Shown: piece by piece, positions 1 through 8,272 of the stretch
How positions within the stretch are numbered: the first letter of the stretch is position 1
Layout of the letters: each line of letters begins with the position of its first letter
Assembly: GCF_016342705.1 (NCBI RefSeq)
Contig: NZ_JAEINV010000008.1
Span: 62,001 to 126,000, forward strand
DNA length: 64,000 nucleotides
DNA from: Lutibacter sp.
GTDB taxonomy: Bacteria; Bacteroidota; Bacteroidia; Flavobacteriales; Flavobacteriaceae
Direction of reading: 5' to 3'
Translations under genes and position numbers: made by a program
Notes under the pieces: model-generated
The model's input: the letters and a program-made list of their open reading frames with translations, nothing else
Database searches by the model: none
Told to the model about the DNA's origin: nothing

Positions 1-1630
1 AACAATTGCTAGTTTTTTAATATTAGCAATGCTAGGTGTCATAGTTATAATAAATAGGTATTCTGCAATTCAATCAAATTTTACTATTCCTATATCTATT
101 TTAGCGATCCATTTTTTATTAAATGTGCTTGCGTTAATTTCTAGCCGTTATTTATTTAAAGAGGTGTATAATTATGTAATGTCTGGCTTTGGAGTCCAAA
201 AAAAAGTAATCATTTATGGTGCAGGAGAAGCAGGGATGTTGGTGTACTCTATTTTATCTGAAGACAAAAAGAATAAAACAAATGTGATTGCATTTATTGA
301 TGACGATAAGAGTAAAATAGGAAAAAAAATTAATGGAATAAGCGTGTATGAGTCTTCTAAAATTGATGAAGAATTTATTAGTGATAAAGAAGTACATGAA
401 ATTATTATTTCCATTCAAAATATACGCCCTTCTAAATTATTAGAATTGGTTGATAGGCTTTCGAAATTACCTTCAAAAGTGAAAATTGTACCTCCTGTAC
501 AATCTTGGATTGATGGAACCTTAAATCCGAAACAAATTAAAGCGGTTAAAATAGAAGATTTGTTAGGGAGAGCACCTATTTCATTAAATAACCCAACGCT
601 TCAAAAAGAGTTTGATCATAAGGTGATATTAGTCACAGGAGCAGCAGGTTCTATTGGTAGTGAAATTACCCGTCAAATTTCAAAATTCAATGTTAAAAAT
701 TTGATATTGGTAGATCAGGCAGAATCTGATTTATACAACTTACAACAATATTTAGTGCATAAACAGTTTAGCAATGTAAAAGCAATTGTTGCAGATGTAC
801 GCAATAAAAATAGAATGGAGGGATTGATAAAAAAGTATCAGCCAGCCATTATTTTTCACGCAGCAGCTTATAAGCATGTGCCTTTTATGGAGGAAAATCC
901 AAATGAGGCCGTAAATACAAATGTTGTTGGCACTAAAATTATGGTAGATTTAGCCATTCAGTATCAGGTAGAGAAATTTGTGTTCATTTCTACAGATAAA
1001 GCTGTAAACCCAACAAATATAATGGGTGCCACCAAGCGAATTGCTGAAATGTATATTAATTGTTCCAATGCAAAGGGTATTACCAAATTTATTACCACAA
1101 GGTTTGGAAATGTGTTGGGTTCTAATGGATCTGTAATTCCACTTTTTCAATCTCAAATAAAAAGAGGAGGACCAATTACGGTAACCCACAAGGATATTAC
1201 ACGATATTTTATGACCATTCCTGAGGCGTGTCAATTGGTTTTAGAAGCGGGTTGTATGGGGAATGGTGGTGAAATTTTTGTATTTGATATGGGCGATTCC
1301 ATTAAAATATTTGATTTAGCGTTGAATATGATTCGATTATCGGGACTCAAATACCCTTCCGAAATTGATATAAAAATTACGGGTTTACGTCCAGGTGAAA
1401 AAATTTATGAAGAATTATTAGCTTCGGGTGAAAATACAACCACCACGTACAACGAGAAAATTATGATTGCCAAAGTAAAAAAATTAGATTTTGATAAAAC
1501 TACCCGTAAAATTGAACAATTAGTGGCTCTTAATGGAAATTTAAATTTTGAAGAAACGGTTTTAAAAATGAAAAAAATAGTGCCAGAATTTATCTCTAAT
1601 AATTCAAAGTATGAATTATTAGATAGTTAA
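1..1630 (+). CDS. Membrane-anchored nucleotide-sugar 4,6-dehydratase (CapD/WbpM/FlaA1 family), 5' end cut off
   Basis: The reading frame is open to the left edge, so the true start lies outside the window; family members are about 620-650 residues and only about 540 are here. The first visible residues are hydrophobic (end of the N-terminal membrane segments). A first Rossmann-like domain carries a Gly-rich GAGEAG motif near nt 220-240. A second SDR domain has TGAAGSIGSE near nt 635-665. The catalytic Tyr of the usual YxxxK is replaced by Met (Met codon 1022, Lys codon 1034), which is typical of UDP-GlcNAc 4,6-dehydratases of this group. It probably makes a deoxy-keto sugar nucleotide for the polysaccharide exported by the next genes. 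Exact substrate is not readable from sequence. Confidence 0.9.
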   Translation, partial: TIASFLILAMLGVIVIINRYSAIQSNFTIPISILAIHFLLNVLALISSRYLFKEVYNYVMSGFGVQKKVIIYGAGEAGMLVYSILSEDKKNKTNVIAFIDDDKSKIGKKINGISVYESSKIDEEFISDKEVHEIIISIQNIRPSKLLELVDRLSKLPSKVKIVPPVQSWIDGTLNPKQIKAVKIEDLLGRAPISLNNPTLQKEFDHKVILVTGAAGSIGSEITRQISKFNVKNLILVDQAESDLYNLQQYLVHKQFSNVKAIVADVRNKNRMEGLIKKYQPAIIFHAAAYKHVPFMEENPNEAVNTNVVGTKIMVDLAIQYQVEKFVFISTDKAVNPTNIMGATKRIAEMYINCSNAKGITKFITTRFGNVLGSNGSVIPLFQSQIKRGGPITVTHKDITRYFMTIPEACQLVLEAGCMGNGGEIFVFDMGDSIKIFDLALNMIRLSGLKYPSEIDIKITGLRPGEKIYEELLASGENTTTTYNEKIMIAKVKKLDFDKTTRKIEQLVALNGNLNFEETVLKMKKIVPEFISNNSKYELLDS

Positions 1631-1645
1631 CTGGTAATTATTAAA

Positions 1646-1653
1646 TATATTTG
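1646..1653 (+). promoter_or_regulatory. Putative Bacteroidota -7 promoter box for the wza-wzc pair
   Basis: TATATTTG matches the TAnnTTTG -7 consensus and ends 13 nt before the exporter ATG at 1667. No good TTG -33 element is seen at the usual distance, so this is a motif-only call. Confidence 0.45.
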
Positions 1654-1666
1654 TAAAAAAGGACAT

Positions 1667-2422
1667 ATGAAAAAAAGCTACATATATAAAAATATACTGT
1701 TACTGTTGGGGTGCATTGCAATTACGTCGTGTGTTTCAAAAAAAGATATGGTGTATTTTCAAAATGAAGAAACCATTCAAAATGAAGTTTTAAAAAACTA
1801 CGCGCCTAAAATTCAAACAGACGATATTGTATCAATTTTTGTGAGCGCCCAAGATACGGAGGCAGCCGCACCTTTCAATTTATTTCAAGGTGGAAGTCAA
1901 GCCAATGCAAACAAACCAATTACCTATTTAGTAGATATTCAAGGTGAAATTACCTTTCCAGTATTGGGGCAATTAAAAGTAGTGGGATTAACAACCAACG
2001 AACTTAAAACGTATGTAACGGGTAAATTAGAAAGTCATTTAAAAGATCCAGTAGTAACTATACGATTAGAAAACTTTAGAATTACAGTACTTGGTGAGGT
2101 TAAAAGTCCCGGAGCATTTAATGTAACTAGTGAACGTATTTCAATTCCTGAAGCTATTGGTTTGGCGGGTGATTTAACCATACAAGGAAAACGAAAAAAT
2201 GTGCTGCTCATTAGAAACAATAATGGTACCATTGAAAAAACAAGATTGGATTTAACGAATGAGTCATTATTTGCTTCGCCTTATTATTATTTAGCTCAAA
2301 ATGATATTTTGTATATTGAACCAAATAGAGCAAAAGTAAATTCATCGGCCATTGGTACTACGTCTTCATTAATTTCAATAGCAACTGCTGTTCTTTCTTT
2401 AGTGTTAATTTTAACACGTTAA
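1667..2422 (+). CDS. Polysaccharide export outer-membrane lipoprotein (Wza/BexD family)
   Basis: 251 residues. An N-terminal signal peptide ends in a lipobox (ITSC, Cys22), so it should be a lipoprotein. The body has the Poly_export domain (about residues 40-130) followed by a SLBB-like segment (about 135-215) and a hydrophobic C-terminal helix (about 228-250). The family forms the outer-membrane channel for capsule or exopolysaccharide, working with a Wzc-type co-polymerase. That partner follows after 10 nt, which supports the role. It is shorter than E. coli Wza (about 380 residues) but usual for Bacteroidota. Confidence 0.9.
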   Translation: MKKSYIYKNILLLLGCIAITSCVSKKDMVYFQNEETIQNEVLKNYAPKIQTDDIVSIFVSAQDTEAAAPFNLFQGGSQANANKPITYLVDIQGEITFPVLGQLKVVGLTTNELKTYVTGKLESHLKDPVVTIRLENFRITVLGEVKSPGAFNVTSERISIPEAIGLAGDLTIQGKRKNVLLIRNNNGTIEKTRLDLTNESLFASPYYYLAQNDILYIEPNRAKVNSSAIGTTSSLISIATAVLSLVLILTR

Positions 2423-2432
2423 AAAATATAGT

Positions 2433-4790
2433 ATGCAACAAGAAAATCAATTAAACCCAATCCATTTTAACGAAAATACCATTAATTTAAGAGAAGAGCT
2501 TGAAAAGTATTTGTTTTACTGGAAGTGGTTAGTGTTAGGAGCTGTTTTATGTGTAGTTGCTACTTTTTTTTATGTACGTTATATGCCAAATTTGTACGAG
2601 GTTTCTACAACGCTATTAATTGATGATAGCGAAAAAGGGGGTGTAACAGAGCTTTCTGCTTTAGAAAATTTAGGATTATTAGGCAATACCAAGGCATCAT
2701 TAGACAATGAAATTGAGTTGCTAAAATCTAGAAGTTTAATGGAAAGGGTGGCGAAAGATTTACAGCTAAATGTGCAGTATTTTAATCAAGGGCGCGTTAT
2801 TGAATCGGAAATGTTCTTTAAAACATTACCTATTAAAATTAATTTTTTAGAGGATGATGTTTTGCTAAATAAATTAACAACTTCTTTTTCTATCATTGTA
2901 AAATCAGCTACCACGTTTGAATTTATTGAAAACAATACAACAACACGGTATACTTTTGGAGAAAAAATAACCACTAGTTTTGGAGCAATTATTGTAACTC
3001 CTTTTATGGTAGATACACATGATTTTGATAAGGAAATTATTGTAAAAATAAATCCGTTAAAAGGTATTGTAGAAAATTACAGAAATAAAATTCAAATTCA
3101 AATTTTAAAAAATTCGAGTGTTCTTAAAATTAGTTTGGTAGATGAGGTAAAAGTAAAAGCGGAAGAAATTTTAAATAATTTAGTGGCACAATACAATAAA
3201 GATGCTGTTGCCGATAAAAATTTAATAGCTAACAATACCAATAAGTTTATTAATGAACGTATTGAAATTATTAATGAAGATTTATCGGAAGTTGAAATTG
3301 GTGCAGAACAATTTAAAACAACTAATAGATTAACTGATATTAGTTCAGAGGCCGGATTGGTGTTGCAAAACAAAACTGAAATTTCAAAAAAAGCCATTGC
3401 TATCAGCACTCAAATTAAATTAGTGAATTACGTAGCTGATTTTGTAGCCAAAAATGAAGGCGAAATATTGCCTGAAAACTTAGGTTTTAATGAAAGTGGC
3501 ATTAATGAAAGTACTGCTAAATATAACCAGTTAATATTAGAAAGAAATAGAATTTTAAGAAGTGCTACACAACAGAATCCTGTAGTGGTAAATATAAACA
3601 AACAAATTTCTCAATTACGAGCTGGAATTCAGCAAGGATTAACGAGTTTAAAGTCTTCTTTAAATATTTCATTACAAGATATTAAAAGGCAGGAAGGATT
3701 ATTTAATGCTAAAATTGCTGAAGTACCTAAACAAGAACGCGAGTACAGAAGCATTCAGCGTGAACAACAAATTATTGAAGCATTGTATTTATATCTACTT
3801 CAAAAAAGAGAGGAAAATGCAATTTCTTTAGCCGTTACATTACCAAATGCTAAAATAATTGATACCGCTTTTGGAAGTGATATTCCTGTGGCGCCGCAGC
3901 GAAGAATGTATTATTTAGCAGCGCTGGTTGCCGGAATTTTAATTCCGTTAGGTATTATTTATATCTTATTGTTGTTAGATAATAAGGTGCATTCTCGCAA
4001 AGACGTAGAAGCAGTTTTAAAAGTGCCTATTTTAGGAGATATTCCTAAATCTATATCTGATAAAAAAGTGGTAGTGGGTGAAAATGAACGGAATAGTGCT
4101 GCAGAATCCTTCAGATTGTTGCGAACAAACATCAACTTTATGTTGTCTAAAGTAAAAGATGGTGGTAAAACCATATTTATAACTTCTACCTTAAGTGGGG
4201 AAGGGAAAACGTTTATAGCCATAAATATAGCTTCTGTTTTGGCCTTGTCTAATAAAAAAGTATTATTGATTGGTGCAGATATTAGAAAACCTAAAATCTC
4301 GGAATACCTAAATACGCCGTTAGAAAAAGGATTGACACATTTCTTAATGGATGATCAGATGAAAGTGCAAGACGTAATTACTACTATTTCTGAATCTAAA
4401 TTTGACTTATTACATTCAGGAATCATTCCTCCAAATCCATCTGAATTATTAATGAATGGTCGTTTTGAAGAAGTATTAGCTTATGGTAGACAACATTATG
4501 ATTATGTAATTGTGGATACAGCGCCAGTAAACATTGTAACTGATACCTTATTGTTAAGCAACCAAGCAGATATGTTTATTTATGTGGTTCGTGCTAATTT
4601 CTTAGATAAACGATTGTTGGATGTCCCTAAGTTGTTATTTGCGGAAAAAAGGTTGCCGAACATGGCGGTTTTAGTAAATGATACCGATTTTGAAAGAGGC
4701 TATGGTTATGGATACGGCTATGGTTATGGCTATTCAGATAGTGAGCAAAAGAAACCTTGGTGGAAAAAGGGATTAAGTTTTAGGTCTTAG
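2433..4790 (+). CDS. Polysaccharide co-polymerase / BY-kinase (Wzc family)
   Basis: 785 residues. A Wzz-type N-terminal part has one membrane helix near residues 33-53 and a long coiled periplasmic region; a second helix lies near 490-513. The cytoplasmic kinase domain has the Walker A motif TSTLSGEGKT (Lys592), a Walker A' motif around GADIRKP and a Walker B motif around DYVIVDTAP. The C-terminus has six Gly-Tyr repeats, the tyrosine cluster that BY-kinases autophosphorylate to control chain length and export. It sits directly after the Wza-like gene. Its stop codon overlaps that of the convergent phosphatase gene. Confidence 0.93.
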   Translation: MQQENQLNPIHFNENTINLREELEKYLFYWKWLVLGAVLCVVATFFYVRYMPNLYEVSTTLLIDDSEKGGVTELSALENLGLLGNTKASLDNEIELLKSRSLMERVAKDLQLNVQYFNQGRVIESEMFFKTLPIKINFLEDDVLLNKLTTSFSIIVKSATTFEFIENNTTTRYTFGEKITTSFGAIIVTPFMVDTHDFDKEIIVKINPLKGIVENYRNKIQIQILKNSSVLKISLVDEVKVKAEEILNNLVAQYNKDAVADKNLIANNTNKFINERIEIINEDLSEVEIGAEQFKTTNRLTDISSEAGLVLQNKTEISKKAIAISTQIKLVNYVADFVAKNEGEILPENLGFNESGINESTAKYNQLILERNRILRSATQQNPVVVNINKQISQLRAGIQQGLTSLKSSLNISLQDIKRQEGLFNAKIAEVPKQEREYRSIQREQQIIEALYLYLLQKREENAISLAVTLPNAKIIDTAFGSDIPVAPQRRMYYLAALVAGILIPLGIIYILLLLDNKVHSRKDVEAVLKVPILGDIPKSISDKKVVVGENERNSAAESFRLLRTNINFMLSKVKDGGKTIFITSTLSGEGKTFIAINIASVLALSNKKVLLIGADIRKPKISEYLNTPLEKGLTHFLMDDQMKVQDVITTISESKFDLLHSGIIPPNPSELLMNGRFEEVLAYGRQHYDYVIVDTAPVNIVTDTLLLSNQADMFIYVVRANFLDKRLLDVPKLLFAEKRLPNMAVLVNDTDFERGYGYGYGYGYGYSDSEQKKPWWKKGLSFRS
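4698..4733 (+). repeat. Six Gly-Tyr codon pairs at the end of the BY-kinase gene
   Basis: An in-frame 6-nt repeat (GGN TAY six times) encodes the tyrosine tail. Third positions vary (ggc, ggt, gga), so it is not a perfect DNA repeat, which suggests selection on the protein. Confidence 0.9.
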
Positions 4791-5533
4791 CCCTCTTGTG
4801 CAAAGCGTGCATTGTTTTCTAAAATAGGTTGAATGAGTTTCACTATTGATGGATTGTTGATTTTTTCAAGATAGTTTAAATGCTTCCTATGGTGCACATC
4901 AATGCCCGTGAAATCTATCAAATTTTCTTTTAATAATTTTTTTGAAATTGCTTGTACATCAATTCCATAATAATTTGATAAGGATAGTAAATTGAGTTGA
5001 AACAAACAACCAACTTCTTTTAATTTATGGTATTCTTTAAAGTTTTGGTGAAAAAAAGCATACCGTTCCGGATGTGCTAAAATAGGTTTGTAACCTGCGA
5101 GTTGTATTTCAAATAATAGTTCATACAAATTAACAGGAGCGCTCATGTAGGAGAGTTCAACCAAAATATAATTAGCTTTTACCGTTAGCAGTTGCTGCTC
5201 TTTTAATAAAGTACTAAAATTACTATCCAACATATATTCTGCCGCTAAATACAAGGTGATAGCATTAAATTTCTCTTTTTTTAAATACGCTTGTAATTCC
5301 TGAAATCGCTGTTCTAAATACGTTCGGCTATTTTCCCAAACGCCTTCCATAATATGAGGTGTTAAAACTATTTTTTGAATACCGTAATCTTCCAACTTTT
5401 TTAATAAGTCTAATGATTCCTCAAAACTTTTAGAACCATCATCTACACCAGGCAATAGATGCGAATGTAAATCCATATAATTTGATGGGAAGTTGTTAAC
5501 TAATGGATTTTTAGGTTTAAAAAGGGAAAACAT
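4787..5533 (-). CDS. Tyrosine-protein phosphatase of the CpsB/YwqE (PHP) family
   Basis: 248 residues. The N-terminus has the metal-binding DLHSHLLPGVDDG motif (Asp21, His23, His25), and further His residues follow in TPHIMEG and LAHPERY. This is a Mn-dependent PHP-fold phosphatase that, in Gram-positive and Bacteroidota loci, dephosphorylates the Tyr-rich tail of the partner BY-kinase. The gene is convergent with the kinase gene and the two stop codons overlap (4787-4790). Start chosen at ATG 5533, with a -7 like box 26 nt upstream. Confidence 0.9.
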   Translation of the reverse strand: MFSLFKPKNPLVNNFPSNYMDLHSHLLPGVDDGSKSFEESLDLLKKLEDYGIQKIVLTPHIMEGVWENSRTYLEQRFQELQAYLKKEKFNAITLYLAAEYMLDSNFSTLLKEQQLLTVKANYILVELSYMSAPVNLYELLFEIQLAGYKPILAHPERYAFFHQNFKEYHKLKEVGCLFQLNLLSLSNYYGIDVQAISKKLLKENLIDFTGIDVHHRKHLNYLEKINNPSIVKLIQPILENNARFAQEG

Positions 5534-5558
5534 AGGTATTAAATTGGTTTTTATTATG

Positions 5559-5566
5559 CAAAAATA
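5559..5566 (-). promoter_or_regulatory. Putative -7 promoter box for the phosphatase gene
   Basis: On the minus strand it reads TATTTTTG (TAnnTTTG), 26 nt before the ATG at 5533. No clear -33 box. Confidence 0.4.
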
Positions 5567-5597
5567 ACAAATGACGGGTTCTTAAAAATAGTTTTTA

Positions 5598-6977
5598 CTA
5601 AAAGATTCCCTTTTTGCTTAGTGAGATAAATCCACCAATATTTGACGGACTGTAATTGCCAAAATCTGCTGCAATACCTATTGAAATATCAAAAGGAAGC
5701 TGTTTTTCAGGTAATGAACATTCAAAACTTGTTGAAAATTGATTTTTCTCAGAGTTTGGCGTATTAAACCACCCAGGGTAATTGGTGTATGTAATATTAC
5801 TTTTATAAAAAATGTTTTCAAACACATATCCTTTTAACCCAATATGAACGGCGGTAAATCTGCTTTCACCAATACCGGGAGTTATTCCGTCAACAGTTGG
5901 TCGGGTTAAAAATAAGGGAGCCCCAATGGTACGCCCAAAATACGTCCAGCCACTTCCGTAAATTTTATTGTTAAAATAATTATCATAGCCGCTAACACCA
6001 CTTGTACCACTTTGGTTTTTAGTATTGATAAGTTCTGTTACAAGATGTGTTAACCAATTTTTAGGATTTTTAAAATCTATAAAAAGGCCAAGCAAACCAT
6101 CGGGATAATTCATAAATTCTCTACCAGAGCGGTCTTCAAATGGATGTGAATAATACAAGCTCCAGTGGGTATTCATTCCGGTATGATCTAATTGTACTAA
6201 ATAACTGCCAACGTGATTTCCTAAAGCATTTACTTGTTCACCTTCATAAGCGTTTGAGCCGCCGGCAGTGCCTGTAATTATTTTTAAATAATCTTTAAAA
6301 GATGCTGGATGTTTCCCAAATTCTTCAGTGGTTCCTCCCCATTGCACAAAATGATCGAGCCCAATAGTTAAATTTAAGGTTGAAGACATTTTAGATTTCA
6401 TAAATAAACTTTTATGATGTACATGGGTATTGTCAGAAATGCGCGGGTCGTTTAGTAGATATTCCGCGTAATTTAGTTTAAAAGACAGCCAATTTTTAGC
6501 AAATGGAGCTGAAATAAAACCATCTGTTTGTAGCTCAATACCAGGAAATGCTCTGGTGTTTAAAGAGTTTATAAGATTTCCATTAGATAAAGACAGTCCT
6601 TCAAAAAGAACGGCATCATCTTTTGCACCTAAAGTTAACACCCATTTTTTATAAGAAACGCTTCCGTACAATTCATTTATAAAAACATCATTTTCTGTAG
6701 CTGTATATCCTGTTAAACTTGCTTTAAAAGAAAAGGAAAAATCACTATTTATTTTCTGAAAGTCTGAAAACAGGGTACTTTTTAAGCGGATATTGTTGTC
6801 ATTTGGAATAGCACCATTCCTATTTGAAACAAGCCAAAAAGGCAAATTATTTTCCGAAGCTATAGCACTATTTAGTTCAAATTCATAGAGTGTAGAGTTT
6901 TTTTGAGCGTAGGATAGCTGTATTAAACTGATAATTAAAATAGGAACAATATAAAATTTGAATTGGGAACATTTCAT
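5598..6977 (-). CDS. Capsule assembly Wzi family outer-membrane protein
   Basis: 459 residues with a Sec signal peptide (about residues 1-24, cleavage after YAQ). The rest is rich in alternating aromatic/polar strands, as in an outer-membrane beta-barrel. The early segment LPFWLVSNRNGAIP resembles the start of the Wzi/caps_assemb_Wzi family, whose E. coli member anchors capsule on the cell surface. The location beside wza/wzc/cpsB genes fits. Family identity is from recall of motif and context rather than from a search. Confidence 0.75.
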   Translation of the reverse strand: MKCSQFKFYIVPILIISLIQLSYAQKNSTLYEFELNSAIASENNLPFWLVSNRNGAIPNDNNIRLKSTLFSDFQKINSDFSFSFKASLTGYTATENDVFINELYGSVSYKKWVLTLGAKDDAVLFEGLSLSNGNLINSLNTRAFPGIELQTDGFISAPFAKNWLSFKLNYAEYLLNDPRISDNTHVHHKSLFMKSKMSSTLNLTIGLDHFVQWGGTTEEFGKHPASFKDYLKIITGTAGGSNAYEGEQVNALGNHVGSYLVQLDHTGMNTHWSLYYSHPFEDRSGREFMNYPDGLLGLFIDFKNPKNWLTHLVTELINTKNQSGTSGVSGYDNYFNNKIYGSGWTYFGRTIGAPLFLTRPTVDGITPGIGESRFTAVHIGLKGYVFENIFYKSNITYTNYPGWFNTPNSEKNQFSTSFECSLPEKQLPFDISIGIAADFGNYSPSNIGGFISLSKKGIF

Positions 6978-7280
6978 AAACGAATGATATTTTTGTAAAG
7001 GTAATTAATTTTTGAAATGAATATGTATGGTCAAAAAATGTCCTTGTGATTGAAATGCGAGCTAACTATTGTAGCTTAAATTTAAGATATTTCATTTAAA
7101 TAAACAGCTTTCCTGAGTGAATTCGGCTAAAAATAAGATAAATCAATCTTGTAAAAGAAGAATAAATTCAAAAAGATGAAAGTTTTTTTACGAATAAAAC
7201 ATTTATATTTTAAATTTTTATTAAAAATACAAGAATTTCTTTTTTGTTAAAAAAAATAGTGTATTTATAAAATTAATGTA
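6978..7280. other. AT-rich intergenic stretch with no recognised gene
   Basis: Region between the Wzi-like gene (minus) and the Phe/Tyr leader (plus). It should hold the minus-strand promoter of the Wzi-like gene, but I find no CAAAnnTA match close to its start. No ORF, hairpin or repeat stands out. Confidence 0.5.
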
Positions 7281-7288
7281 TAGATTTG
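7281..7288 (+). promoter_or_regulatory. Putative -7 promoter box of the aromatic operon
   Basis: TAGATTTG matches TAnnTTTG and ends 18 nt before the leader ATG at 7307, placing transcription start just ahead of the leader peptide. The -33 element is not evident. Confidence 0.5.
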
Positions 7289-7306
7289 CTGTCATAATTA
7301 AAGAAA

Positions 7307-7369
7307 ATGATAACAAATAACACTTGGAATAGCTTCTATTTTTACTTTTATTTTAGCAATAAGAGGTGA
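7307..7369 (+). CDS. Phe/Tyr leader peptide of the aromatic amino acid operon (attenuator)
   Basis: A 20-codon ORF reading MITNNTWNSFYFYFYFSNKR. It holds seven consecutive aromatic codons (Phe/Tyr alternating, 7334-7354) plus one Trp. It lies 84 nt upstream of a Phe/Tyr biosynthesis operon and is followed by a terminator hairpin (7410-7440). Codon content matching the operon's end products, the small size and the downstream terminator are hallmarks of ribosome-mediated attenuation. Stalling at Phe/Tyr codons would leave 7368-7377 free to form the antiterminator. Not experimentally shown here. Confidence 0.85.
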   Translation: MITNNTWNSFYFYFYFSNKR

Positions 7370-7415
7370 GGCTTTATACGTGATATTTAACAATTAAAAT
7401 ATATAATAAGGTCTC
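7368..7415 (+). promoter_or_regulatory. Antiterminator pairing of the Phe/Tyr attenuator
   Basis: gaggctttat at 7368-7377 can pair with ataaggtctc at 7406-7415 (10 pairs, two of them G-U). The 5' arm overlaps the leader stop codon (7367-7369). The 3' arm takes up six bases of the terminator stem that begins at 7410. A ribosome at the stop codon would block it; a ribosome stalled at the Phe/Tyr codons would not. Confidence 0.7.
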
Positions 7416-7440
7416 GAAAAATTTTCGGGACCTTTTTTTT
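7410..7440 (+). terminator. Intrinsic terminator of the Phe/Tyr attenuator
   Basis: ggtctcgaaaa (7410-7420) pairs with ttttcgggacc (7422-7432), with one G-U pair and a very small loop, followed directly by eight T. It stands only 13 nt before the pheA ATG, so it would stop transcription before the operon. Confidence 0.85.
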
Positions 7441-7453
7441 GATGTAAACAAAA

Positions 7454-8272
7454 ATGAAGGTAGCAATACAAGGAATTAAAGGATCTTTTCACCATATAGT
7501 TGCTGAGCAATATTTTGGTGAAAATATAGATTTGGTGGAGTGTTTATCATTCGGTGAAATGCCAAATTTATTGCTAGATAAAAAAGTTGAAGTACTTATT
7601 ATGGCTATTGAAAACTCTATAGCTGGTGCAATTTTACCAAATTACGCCTTAATTGATGACAACAATTTAGCAATTAGCGGAGAATATTATTTATCCATTT
7701 GTCATAATTTAATGGGGTTGCAAGGTCAAACTATTGAAGATATTACGGAAGTATATTCACATCCAATGGCTTTATTGCAATGCCATAGTTTCTTTAAAAA
7801 TTATCCTCATATTAAATTAATTGAAGATAAGGATACGGCTTCTGTTGCTAAAAGAATTCACGACCAACAGTTAAAAGGAGTAGCAGCTATTGCCAGTAAT
7901 TTAGCTGCAGATATTTATAATTTAACTATTATAGCGCCAGAAATTCAAACTATAAAAGACAATGCCACGCGGTTTTTTATTTTAACTGGGACTGAAAAAA
8001 GAACCAATGTTTCTTCCAATAAAGCCTCTATAAAATTTATAACAAGTGATGATACGGGTAGTTTGGCAACTGTACTTACAATTTTAGCGAAGCATAATTT
8101 AAACTTATCTAAAATACAATCAATGCCAGTAATAGATACACCTTGGAAATATGCATTTTTTGCAGATTTTATTTTCGACAGTTATGCAGATTATTACAAT
8201 GCAATTGTAGCAGTAAAAAAAGAAGTGGAGGCATTAACGGTTTTAGGTGAATACAACAAAAGTAAAAGATAA
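7454..8272 (+). CDS. pheA: Prephenate dehydratase
   Basis: 272 residues. Converts prephenate to phenylpyruvate in phenylalanine synthesis. The catalytic domain (about residues 1-180) ends with the conserved TRF motif (172-174) within NATRFFILTG, and an ACT domain follows (about 190-268), the usual Phe feedback site. The ACT ESRP motif appears in the variant form KIQSMP. It is monofunctional, as usual in Bacteroidota, with chorismate mutase fused to the DAHP synthase at the end of the operon. It is the first gene after the attenuator. The stop overlaps the next ATG by one base (TAATG). Confidence 0.95.
   Translation: MKVAIQGIKGSFHHIVAEQYFGENIDLVECLSFGEMPNLLLDKKVEVLIMAIENSIAGAILPNYALIDDNNLAISGEYYLSICHNLMGLQGQTIEDITEVYSHPMALLQCHSFFKNYPHIKLIEDKDTASVAKRIHDQQLKGVAAIASNLAADIYNLTIIAPEIQTIKDNATRFFILTGTEKRTNVSSNKASIKFITSDDTGSLATVLTILAKHNLNLSKIQSMPVIDTPWKYAFFADFIFDSYADYYNAIVAVKKEVEALTVLGEYNKSKR

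Noticed and set aside
950-1234. Minus-strand ORF inside the dehydratase gene, and similar shadow ORFs within other genes
   Set aside because: They lie fully opposite conserved coding regions and show no domain, signal peptide or promoter of their own.
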